A stretch of 11,651 nt of DNA, taken from the NCBI GenBank assembly GCA_021107605.1, contig JAIOSN010000190.1, positions 1 through 11,651 of the forward strand. The letters run 5' to 3'. The position numbers and the translations under genes were made by a program. The DNA is from Anaerolineae bacterium. Lineage in GTDB: Bacteria > Chloroflexota > Anaerolineae > B4-G1 > SLSP01. Shown here piece after piece: positions 1 through 6,692 of the stretch. The notes below the pieces were generated by a model, which worked only from the letters and a program-made list of their open reading frames with translations, searched no databases and was not told the DNA's origin. Position 1 is the stretch's first letter, and every line of letters begins with the position of its first letter.

Positions 1-1300
1 ACTTGAAGAGCAGGTAGAAGATCGTCTGGTAGTACCGTTCTCGCGGGAGCTGGATGTCGTAGGGGATATCGGCCAAGAAAATCCGCAGCACCTCGAAGAA
101 CGTGTCGAAATCCCGCGCGTGCAGTGCCTCGGCCAACCGCCAGAGATACCCGCCGGTCAGCCCACTCTCTACCGTCACAAATGAACTCAGCAAGTATCTC
201 GAAAAGGCGTTCTCCACTTCATAGTTAGGATAGTACAACTTGTACAGCCGCGCTGCCGGCTCGTAACTCTGGATCGTGAGGTAACCAGTCTGAAACAACA
301 ACGGGATCACGCTCAAGTTGCCAATCTCGTAACTGCTGAAAGCCAATTCATCGACGACCAGTTCCTCCATCAACTGAATATCGTACTCCTGCTCCCTGAT
401 CAAGTTGACCAGAAAAGTGGGTGTCCCGGTCTCGAACCAGTAGTTGGCAAAGCGGCGATGCTTGAAAAATTTGAGTAGCGAGAAAGGATTATAAACGGGC
501 TGGCAGTCGGCAGCAAAACAGAAACCATCGTACCAGTGCCGCACCTGCTGCAAAAGTTCTTCTGATGACAACTTCCTCTCCGCGGACAGGCTTTGCAAAT
601 AATCAGCAAAGTAACTGCGCAGTTCCGCCTCCGTAATCCCCAAAAGGGTGGCGAACAGGGGACTCATGGTGATGTCGTCCAGGTTGTTCAGCCCGGAAAA
701 GACGCCCACCTTGCTGAACTTGCTCACTCCCGTGAGCAAAACAAAGCGCAGATATTCGTCCAGCCCCTTGAGAATCGTGTAGAAGCCTCGCAGCACTTCC
801 CGAATGCGCCGCGCCTCCTCTACGTTCTGGAGGTTGTCCACCAGCGGCTTGTCGTATTCGTCTATCAGGACGACGACTTTGCCTTTCTCCGCGAGTTGCC
901 GGATCAGGTCGGAGAAGCGCAAGTAATACGCACTCCCGCGCAGCTCCACGTGGTGCTGTTGCGCAATACGATCCAGATATTCCATTAGTCCTTGCTCCAA
1001 CTCGGCTGCCGTCGCCACCTTCAGCTGACTGAAATCGATTCTGATGACGGGATACTCCTCCCACCGGTAAGCGCTCTCATAAATCCACAACCCCGCAAAC
1101 AGTTCCCGGCGTCCCTCAAAAATCTCCTTCAGCGTGGAGATGAGCAAACTCTTGCCAAACCGTCGCGGCCGCGAGAGAAAATAGACCCCTTTGGGATACC
1201 GGACAAGTTCGTAGATCTCCCGCGTCTTATCCACGTACAGAAACTGGCCCTCGATGATATCTCTGAAAGTAGATATTCCTACTGGTAATGGTTTAAGCAT
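1..1300 (-). CDS. AAA-ATPase-like protein (PF09820 type, probable PD-(D/E)XK nuclease fusion), C-terminus cut by window edge
   Basis: The frame is open from ATG at 1300 to the window edge, giving 433 residues. The start is preceded by AAGGGAGG five bases upstream. Visible motifs are those of the AAA-ATPase-like family: an N-terminal VGISTFRDI segment with YVDKT, a P-loop variant RPRRFGKS (residues 44-51), Walker B VVVLIDEYD (142-150), a sensor-like LLTGVSKFSKVG (188-199), and the HWYDGF (255-260) and VYNPFS (269-274) signatures. The family usually continues into a C-terminal PD-(D/E)XK nuclease-like domain (DUF1703). Only its beginning, after YPNYEVENAF (357-366), is present. The cellular role of the family is not established; it is often found in many copies per genome. 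It lies 38 bp downstream of the cysteine desulfidase on the same strand with no terminator between, so cotranscription is possible, although nothing links the functions. Confidence 0.88.
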   Translation of the reverse strand, partial: MLKPLPVGISTFRDIIEGQFLYVDKTREIYELVRYPKGVYFLSRPRRFGKSLLISTLKEIFEGRRELFAGLWIYESAYRWEEYPVIRIDFSQLKVATAAELEQGLMEYLDRIAQQHHVELRGSAYYLRFSDLIRQLAEKGKVVVLIDEYDKPLVDNLQNVEEARRIREVLRGFYTILKGLDEYLRFVLLTGVSKFSKVGVFSGLNNLDDITMSPLFATLLGITEAELRSYFADYLQSLSAERKLSSEELLQQVRHWYDGFCFAADCQPVYNPFSLLKFFKHRRFANYWFETGTPTFLVNLIREQEYDIQLMEELVVDELAFSSYEIGNLSVIPLLFQTGYLTIQSYEPAARLYKLYYPNYEVENAFSRYLLSSFVTVESGLTGGYLWRLAEALHARDFDTFFEVLRIFLADIPYDIQLPRERYYQTIFYLLFK

Positions 1301-1338
1301 GTCAACCTCCCTTGAACTGTTTCTTACTCGACCTCGCT

Positions 1339-2610
1339 TTAGCGCGCTCGAACAATCTCCAACATTAAACGGTCTGCCGCAGCCAATCCCTCGCTGTTTA
1401 GACGCCCCAAATTGACGAAGGTCTCATCAATAGTCCGTCCCACCAACCCCAGGGGCGCTTGGACGTAAGCACCCTGGCAGGTCAGGTAAGCTTGCTGGAC
1501 AGCGGCCCCCACCCCCACATTGATCTTGTAGGCACAAGATTCCTTCGCGCCATCACAGATCATGCCCGCCAGCGCGGCCAGAACGGATTGCACGGTGTTG
1601 ACCACCTCTTGATACCCACCACCCAGCAGCATGACAGTGCCGGCCGCTACCCCAGCGGAAGCGGCAATCGCGCCGCCGCAAAAAGCGGTCATCCGCGCGG
1701 CGTGATGTTTGATCAGCGCGGTGGTGGCCGCACTCAGAGCCAACGCCCTAGCCAGAGAGTCCTCTGTGCTCGCCAACACCTCCGCCACGGCCAACACCCC
1801 CAAAAGGCTATTGATGCCCTGGTTGCCGCTGCCGGCCACGGCCATGATCGGGACGCGCGCGCCACTCATCCGCGCCTCGGTGGCCGCCGCAACTAAGGAC
1901 TGTGCTCGCCAGATCATGTTAAAAGGAGCCGGAAGCGGCGCCGAAGTGCTCGCCAGAGCATTCCCCAACTTCAGAGTAGGATCCTTTAACGCTTGCTCGG
2001 CGGCGATCTGGTTGACCTGACCAGCTGCAACCAAAAAACTAAACTCTGCCGGCGGTGTCTCCTTGATAGCGGCCCAAACCTCCGCGTAGGTCACGCCGTC
2101 CCAACGAACAGCGCTCTCTTTGCCAGCAGCCAACGGCATAGAGTAAGTTACGACACCGTTACGACCTATTTCAATGAAGTTATCGTAATCCCCGGCGATA
2201 ACGGCGTAGGCGCTCGCATCAGCAGAGCTAACGCGAGATTTGATGTAGAGCACATCCGGTGGAGAATCCGCCACCGCAACTTTGATAGCCTGCCCCGCTA
2301 ACAATGCCTCCGCAGCCTCTCTCATCTCTGTAGTAATTCCATCCAAGAGAGCCAATTTCCGCCCACTCTGGCCCACCATCGCCCCCAACGCGGCCGCAAT
2401 GGGAATACCGCGCAACTCGGCGCCCGGTACGCCCACCGCCGTGGCATTCTTGTAGATATTGGGGCTAACGGTGATCTCGACCCGCGACGGGCATTGACCC
2501 AGCTCCTCTCGCGCCCGCGCCGAGGACAGCGCAATCGCGACCGGATCAGTACAGCCCAGAGTCTGACTTAATTCTCCCCGTAAAATATCCACTAAACATA
2601 CACTATCCAT
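1339..2610 (-). CDS. cyuA: L-cysteine desulfidase / serine dehydratase alpha-family protein (CyuA, formerly UPF0597)
   Basis: A complete 423-residue protein starting at ATG with GAGGAGAG five bases upstream. It carries the family's hallmarks: LGCTDPVAIAL (residues 18-28), VSPNIYKNATAVGVPG (48-63), VAGSGNQG (258-265), FCGGAIAASAG (310-320) and MICDGAKESC (350-359). Cys20, Cys311, Cys352 and Cys359 match the set proposed to bind a 4Fe-4S cluster in archaeal cysteine desulfidase. The family is related to the alpha subunit of iron-sulfur L-serine dehydratase; known members convert cysteine to pyruvate, ammonia and sulfide in the cytoplasm. Serine or another beta-substituted amino acid as substrate cannot be excluded from sequence. 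It is divergent from the SHMT-GcvT gene, which would link it to serine and glycine metabolism. No transporter partner (CyuP type) is next to it. Confidence 0.88.
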   Translation of the reverse strand: MDSVCLVDILRGELSQTLGCTDPVAIALSSARAREELGQCPSRVEITVSPNIYKNATAVGVPGAELRGIPIAAALGAMVGQSGRKLALLDGITTEMREAAEALLAGQAIKVAVADSPPDVLYIKSRVSSADASAYAVIAGDYDNFIEIGRNGVVTYSMPLAAGKESAVRWDGVTYAEVWAAIKETPPAEFSFLVAAGQVNQIAAEQALKDPTLKLGNALASTSAPLPAPFNMIWRAQSLVAAATEARMSGARVPIMAVAGSGNQGINSLLGVLAVAEVLASTEDSLARALALSAATTALIKHHAARMTAFCGGAIAASAGVAAGTVMLLGGGYQEVVNTVQSVLAALAGMICDGAKESCAYKINVGVGAAVQQAYLTCQGAYVQAPLGLVGRTIDETFVNLGRLNSEGLAAADRLMLEIVRAR

Positions 2611-2670
2611 ATTTCTCTCCTCACTTTATCAGATAATTAAATGGTGACTTCGCTGAAATAAGCTAGTTTG

Positions 2671-2790
2671 CCACTAAGACGCTAAGCAAAAAATTTTAGT
2701 ATTAGGTTGAAAATATTTAATAGTACCGGTCAAAAAATTGATTTCTGAAGGTTAATTTTCAAATCTTTACGCCTTCGTGCCTTTGCGGTG
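2671..2790. repeat. Nested imperfect palindrome in the divergent spacer
   Basis: An outer pair of related words, CACTAAGACGCTAAG near 2672-2686 and, on the other strand, CGCAAAGGCACGAAG from about 2773-2788, encloses a perfect 8-bp inverted pair TTGAAAAT (2707-2714) and ATTTTCAA (2755-2762). The outer arms match at roughly 10 of 15 positions, so this is a degenerate structure. The AT-rich core probably also carries the promoter for the minus-strand cyuA gene, but I could not pick convincing -35 and -10 boxes there. It could be a decayed mobile palindromic repeat or chance. Confidence 0.35.
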
Positions 2791-2865
2791 AAAATCTTGG
2801 TTTCTCAGTAGAGTCAATCATCTTCTCCCACATAGTATAGCGAAACTTTAGCAAAAAAGAAGTAT

Positions 2866-2899
2866 CTGCTCAAGCATGATAGACCGGCCTGAGTAGTAA
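2866..2899. repeat. Short inverted element sharing its ends with the 135-bp element at 10253-10387
   Basis: CTGCTCAAGC (2866-2875) and GCCTGAGTAG (2887-2896) form an imperfect inverted pair (8 of 10) around ATGATAGACCG. GCCTGAGTAGTAA is identical to the right end of the 10253-10387 element. CTCAAGCATGATAGACC (2869-2885) matches the reverse complement of that same end and its inner flank at 16 of 17 positions. It therefore looks like a collapsed copy of the same repeat, with both ends and almost no interior. Confidence 0.55.
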
Positions 2900-2910
2900 T
2901 AAAAAAAGAG

Positions 2911-2959
2911 GCTAACCGCTAACTGCTAATCGCTAACGGCTAACCACTAACTGCTAAAA
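2911..2959. repeat. Heptamer tandem repeat, seven units of GCTAACN
   Basis: The 49 bases divide into seven 7-bp units with no slippage: GCTAACC, GCTAACT, GCTAATC, GCTAACG, GCTAACC, ACTAACT, GCTAAAA. Variation is mostly at the last position. It sits directly after an A-rich run and just upstream of the promoter of the SHMT-GcvT gene. It resembles the heptanucleotide short tandem repeats described in filamentous cyanobacteria, though not necessarily by descent. Confidence 0.8.
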
Positions 2960-2996
2960 TGGTGACGAATGCCAACTCTATTCATCCGATTAGCGC

Positions 2997-3025
2997 TTGC
3001 TTTTTAAGGCGAACGAGCTTATAGT
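2997..3025 (+). promoter_or_regulatory. Sigma70-type promoter for the SHMT-GcvT gene
   Basis: TTGCTT (2997-3002) and TATAGT (3020-3025) are separated by exactly 17 bases. Transcription would start near 3032, giving a leader of about 47 bases before the ATG at 3079. That leader is too short for a glycine riboswitch. It contains the binding site AAAGGAG at 3066-3072, six bases before the ATG. Confidence 0.6.
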
Positions 3026-3078
3026 CTACCTTACTAGCAGTTTCAGCAACCGGTTGAATTAAGTCAAAGGAGTGTAGC

Positions 3079-6000
3079 ATGATGAAAGATTTTCTCTTCC
3101 ACGAACCATTGGAGCAAGTAGATCCCGCGCTCGCCGAACTGGTAGCGCATGAGGCTGAGCGCCAGGGCCGCAAATTAGTCATGGTCCCCTCGGAATCGCT
3201 GCAATCAGCAGCCGTACACGAAGCGCTCTCCTCGGCTTTCACCCACATCTACGCCGAAGGTTATCCACATGAGCGTACGCGGCGGTGGAGTGAAGCGAAG
3301 ATTTTGGATTATGAGTTGGGACTTGGACATTTCCGGCGTTACAGTGCCCCGCGTTATTCCAACGGCGTGGAGTACGCGGATTTCCTAGAAACCCTGGCCC
3401 GCCGGCGCACCGCCGAGATTTTCGGCAACGGTATTCCCGCCAGTCAGCTCTACGTGAACGTCCAGGCGCTTTCTGGCGCACCCGCCAACACCGCCGTGCA
3501 ACACGCTCTCTTGGAACCGGGCGATACGCTGATGGGGCTTTCGCTCTACGTGGGCGGACACCTTACGCACGGCAGCAAAGTCGCCTATTCAGGCAAAACC
3601 TACAATGTGGTTCACTACACGGTGGATGCCAAAACGGAACGGCTGAACTTTGATGAAATCCGCGCGTTGGCGCTGGAACATAAACCCAAGATGATTATCG
3701 CCGGTTTTACTTCCTATCCACGCCACATTGAATGGCAGATGTTCCGCGAAATTGCCGACGAGGTGGGCGCTTACCTGCTCGCCGATATTGCCCACATTGC
3801 CGGCTTAGTGGCGGCGGGAGTGGTCGAGAACCCAGTCGGGATCGCCGATGTGGTGACTTTCACCACCCACAAGACATTGGACGGGCCTCGCAGCGCAGTC
3901 ATCATCACGCATAAAAAGAAGTTGCGCCGCAAAATCGACCGCGCTGTCTTCCCTGGATTGCAAGGCGGCCCGCATCTGGAAACTATCGCGGGAGTAGCCG
4001 TAGCCATGAAGATGGCCCAGACGGACAAGTTCAAAGCGCTACAAGAGCAGACGGTCGCCAACGCCCGCGCCTTAGCTGCCGCGTTGGAGGAAGAGGGCAT
4101 CCGCGTGCCCTACGGCGGCACCGATTCCCACATGCTCCTCATTGATTGTAAGTGCATCCAGTCCCCCGACGGCACGCCGCTGATGGGTGACGCGGCCGCG
4201 AATTTATTAGACCTGGTGGGCATTGTCGCCAATCGCAACACCATCCCCGGCGATACCACCGCCGCCTACCCTTCTGGCGTGCGCCTGGGCACACCGTGGA
4301 TCACGCAGCGCGGGTTGAGAGAGCCGGAGATGAAACGTATTGCGCACGCCATTGCCAAATTGCTCAAGGGCGCCCAACCGTTCGTCACCACTTGGCGGCG
4401 ACGTAAAGGCTATCTGGCGCGGATTGATTTTGAGCTTCTGGAAGAAGTGAAACAAGAGATCGCCGAGCTGACAGCGGAATTCCGCCCCGCCGAGGACCGA
4501 GCAGAGAGCGGCTATCCACACTTCTACTTCCTCGCCGACAAACTACACGGCAACGGCGCTTACGAGCGGCTGGAGTTAGTGGGGGCGGACGTCAGAGCGT
4601 TTGTCGACTGGCTGACCCCCTCTTGCACCGCAAATATGGTAGACGGCACAGCGCGCCCCATCACACTGTTGGCCGCCAATGGCGAGGCGCTGACCGCCGG
4701 GTTGCTCACCCGCGTGGATAAGGAGAGCTACTACCTGGACGTACACTCGGAGCAAGCCGCCTACGTGTTGGCGTGGTTACGCCAGTTGGTGGATGCGCAC
4801 GTTGCCACGGACGACGTCTACGGAAAATTACCCTTCTTGCGTGCAGTGCGCGATCTGGGCACTGCACCGGATCCAACCATGGAATTGGAACCGGAGAGCG
4901 GCCCGTTCGCTAAACCCTACTTCATCGGGGCGCACTCGCGCCTGGAACCGGCCGGTGAGCCGCTACCCAAGTTTGAATGGCAAGAGCCGGCAGATGCGCC
5001 GTTGCGCCAGACCTACCTCCACACCGCACATCGCGAGTTAGGCGGGCGCATGGTTCCCTTCGGCGGCTGGGATATGCCGGTCTGGTACAGCAGCAACCTC
5101 AAGGAACACCAAGTGGTGCGGGAAGCGGCCGGTCTCTTCGATGTCAGCCACATGGGATGCTGGGATGCTTCCGGACCAGAAGTGGCTTCCTTCCTCAATC
5201 TGATATTGGTCAACGATGTGAACACTCTGCAAATCGGCCAATCGCAGTACACGGCTTTCTTTGATGTGGAGGGCATTCCAATAGATGACCTGCTGGTCTA
5301 TCGTCTGGCAGAAGAAAGCTACCTACTGGTCGTCAACGCGGCCAATAACGACAAAGATTGGGCTTGGGTCAACGCCGTGCTCAACGGCACAGTCTTGATT
5401 GATCCGCAGCGACCCTGGACCAACTGGTCGGGCAAAGAGGGCGTGAAGCTGCGCGATCTGCGCGCTCCGTCCGCCAGGGAGGATATGCGCGCCGAGTTAG
5501 CTCTGCAAGGGCCGGCATCGCGGAAGATTTTGCTAGCTCTGGGCGGCACGCCGGAGGATCTGGCCGCGCTCCAGAAACTGCCGTGGACGGGCATCACCAG
5601 AGTCACCCTGGGCGACTTTGATCTGATAATCAGCCGTACCGGCTACACCGGCGAGCGCGTGGCCTATGAGCTCTTTGTCCATCCGGACAAACTAGTGGCC
5701 TTCTGGGAGGCATTGCTGGCGGTAGGAGCATCATTCGGCATCCAACCCTGCGGTCTGGCAGCACGCGATAGCCTGCGCATGGAAGCCGGGTTGCCGCTTT
5801 ACGGTCACGAGATGGCCGGCCCGCTCAACTTGACGATGGGCGATGCTGGGTTCGGCGTCTACGCCAAGACCTTCAAGCCCTTCTTCATCGGACGCGCGGC
5901 TTTCTTGCAGCGCGAGGCGCAGCGCAAAGCCAAAGTGGTCCGGTTCAGCATCCCGGAGAAAGGCCCGATGCCGCAGCAAGGCGATCCGGTGGTGAGTGAT

Positions 6001-6222
6001 CAGGGCAAGGTAGTTGGTCAAGTCACCAGCTGCGCCATTGATAAGGAAGGCCACCAACTAGGGCAAGCTTACGTCAAGCAACGCCACCAGAAACGCGGCA
6101 CGCGGCTCTCCGTCTTGGTCACGCCGCGCCGTCGGCCCAAACCCCAAGCCAAGCTGAAAATGGGAGATCGCACGCAATTGCCGGTCACCATTGAGGTGTT
6201 ACGTCGCTTCCCGCGCCGGTAA
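3079..6222 (+). CDS. glyA-gcvT: Serine hydroxymethyltransferase - aminomethyltransferase (glycine cleavage T-protein) fusion with a degenerate internal T-like module
   Basis: One uninterrupted 1047-residue protein. Residues 1 to about 430 are a PLP-dependent SHMT (serine + THF to glycine + methylene-THF): Ser38, YAEGYP (58-63), GGHLTHG (159-165), Asp236 and His239 in LLADIAHIAG, PLP lysine Lys265 in TTHKTL, and Arg402 in GVRLGTP. About 26 extra residues follow YAEGYP compared with E. coli GlyA. Residues about 645-1045 are a full T-protein (aminomethyl-H protein + THF to methylene-THF + ammonia): PFGGWDMPVWY, FDVSHMG, Asp736-Asp737 in PIDDLLVY, RTGYTGE (853-859) and CGLAARDSLRMEAG (891-904). 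Residues 498-575 align without gaps to the T-protein N-terminal part at a constant offset of 197, but the Asp pair is Thr539-Ala540. AAAGGAG supports the first of two adjacent ATGs. Both catalytic parts look intact; that folate is channelled between them is inference. Confidence 0.93.
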   Translation: MMKDFLFHEPLEQVDPALAELVAHEAERQGRKLVMVPSESLQSAAVHEALSSAFTHIYAEGYPHERTRRWSEAKILDYELGLGHFRRYSAPRYSNGVEYADFLETLARRRTAEIFGNGIPASQLYVNVQALSGAPANTAVQHALLEPGDTLMGLSLYVGGHLTHGSKVAYSGKTYNVVHYTVDAKTERLNFDEIRALALEHKPKMIIAGFTSYPRHIEWQMFREIADEVGAYLLADIAHIAGLVAAGVVENPVGIADVVTFTTHKTLDGPRSAVIITHKKKLRRKIDRAVFPGLQGGPHLETIAGVAVAMKMAQTDKFKALQEQTVANARALAAALEEEGIRVPYGGTDSHMLLIDCKCIQSPDGTPLMGDAAANLLDLVGIVANRNTIPGDTTAAYPSGVRLGTPWITQRGLREPEMKRIAHAIAKLLKGAQPFVTTWRRRKGYLARIDFELLEEVKQEIAELTAEFRPAEDRAESGYPHFYFLADKLHGNGAYERLELVGADVRAFVDWLTPSCTANMVDGTARPITLLAANGEALTAGLLTRVDKESYYLDVHSEQAAYVLAWLRQLVDAHVATDDVYGKLPFLRAVRDLGTAPDPTMELEPESGPFAKPYFIGAHSRLEPAGEPLPKFEWQEPADAPLRQTYLHTAHRELGGRMVPFGGWDMPVWYSSNLKEHQVVREAAGLFDVSHMGCWDASGPEVASFLNLILVNDVNTLQIGQSQYTAFFDVEGIPIDDLLVYRLAEESYLLVVNAANNDKDWAWVNAVLNGTVLIDPQRPWTNWSGKEGVKLRDLRAPSAREDMRAELALQGPASRKILLALGGTPEDLAALQKLPWTGITRVTLGDFDLIISRTGYTGERVAYELFVHPDKLVAFWEALLAVGASFGIQPCGLAARDSLRMEAGLPLYGHEMAGPLNLTMGDAGFGVYAKTFKPFFIGRAAFLQREAQRKAKVVRFSIPEKGPMPQQGDPVVSDQGKVVGQVTSCAIDKEGHQLGQAYVKQRHQKRGTRLSVLVTPRRRPKPQAKLKMGDRTQLPVTIEVLRRFPRR

Positions 6223-6256
6223 CAACATTCAAACGAGCAACAGAATAGAAAGAGAT

Positions 6257-6291
6257 GGGGAGGAGTGCTAAAGCACTCCTCCCCAATTTTT
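6257..6291 (+). terminator. Strong rho-independent terminator after the SHMT-GcvT gene
   Basis: A perfect 13-bp stem, GGGGAGGAGTGCT with AGCACTCCTCCCC, closes on a tiny A-rich loop and is followed by AATTTTT. It begins 34 bases after the stop codon and is the clearest terminator in the window. It separates the fusion gene from the signal peptidase operon. Confidence 0.92.
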
Positions 6292-6617
6292 AGCCTTTAC
6301 ACGAGCTGTTGTATCAAAAGTTGCGGCCTAACGCTACACATAAGCAATGCCACGACTGCGGCGTGAGCACCGTCGCCAGTCAGATAACCACAATGCGCAT
6401 GGAAACGTTGAAATCGCTGCCGATAGCCAAGTCAGTTTCATGCGCTGGGTAACCACCGTTCTTCACATTACGTGACACTTTTTCCCGCACTGTCAACTGC
6501 CCCAACGATGGTAATAATGGCATCTTCAAGTTTTGTGATCTTGAACTCTTTTCAACCAACTTGGGAAATCATCGGGGGGGAAGCAGGACACGATTTTACA
6601 TGACAAAATACGATTGG
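6292..6617. other. Spacer without a recognisable gene
   Basis: No ORF with a ribosome binding site and family resemblance is visible on either strand. Short open stretches exist: about 45 plus-strand codons containing CHDCG around 6346-6360, and a minus-strand stretch reading through DLAIGSDFNVSMRIVVI. They could be decayed coding remnants, but neither is recognisable. A small 6-bp inverted pair, TTCAAG and CTTGAA, lies at 6525-6545, and an eight-G run lies near 6575-6581. Confidence 0.5.
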
Positions 6618-6645
6618 TTGCATCTAGGCCTGGATAGATTATAAT
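6618..6645 (+). promoter_or_regulatory. Sigma70-type promoter for the lepB-lepB-deoC operon
   Basis: TTGCAT (6618-6623) and a consensus TATAAT (6640-6645) are 16 bases apart. The predicted transcript start near 6652 fits the TTG start at 6693, leaving about 40 bases of leader. It would leave only about 11 bases before the longer possible start at 6663. Confidence 0.65.
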
Positions 6646-6677
6646 GCTCACGACGTTACGCTTTGCCAACCATAGCG

Positions 6678-6684
6678 AGGGAGG
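6678..6684 (+). promoter_or_regulatory. Ribosome binding site that fixes a TTG start for the first signal peptidase
   Basis: AGGGAGG lies eight bases upstream of TTG at 6693. The alternative in-frame TTG at 6663 has no such site and sits almost on the predicted transcript start, so the downstream TTG is preferred. Confidence 0.7.
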
Positions 6685-6692
6685 TTTTACCA

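Noticed and set aside
603..1064. 153-residue minus-strand ORF and overlapping plus-strand ORFs at 593-1288
   Set aside because: They are other frames of the AAA-ATPase-like gene, whose own frame is open from 1300 to the edge with family motifs.
2911..2959. CRISPR array
   Set aside because: Units are 7 bp and directly adjacent, with no spacers.
3032..3078. Glycine riboswitch upstream of the SHMT-GcvT gene
   Set aside because: The predicted leader is only about 47 bases and shows no paired aptamer structure.
6310..6450. Plus-strand stretch with a CHDCG motif, considered as a transposase zinc-ribbon remnant
   Set aside because: Too short, no start signal, and no other transposase motif in any frame nearby; two cysteines alone are not evidence.
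6410..6560. Minus-strand open stretch of about 45-65 codons ending in SMRIVVI
   Set aside because: No Shine-Dalgarno before the possible ATG and no recognisable family; frames switch freely around it.
6663..6692. Upstream TTG start for the first signal peptidase
   Set aside because: No ribosome binding site and too close to the predicted transcript start; TTG at 6693 has AGGGAGG eight bases upstream.
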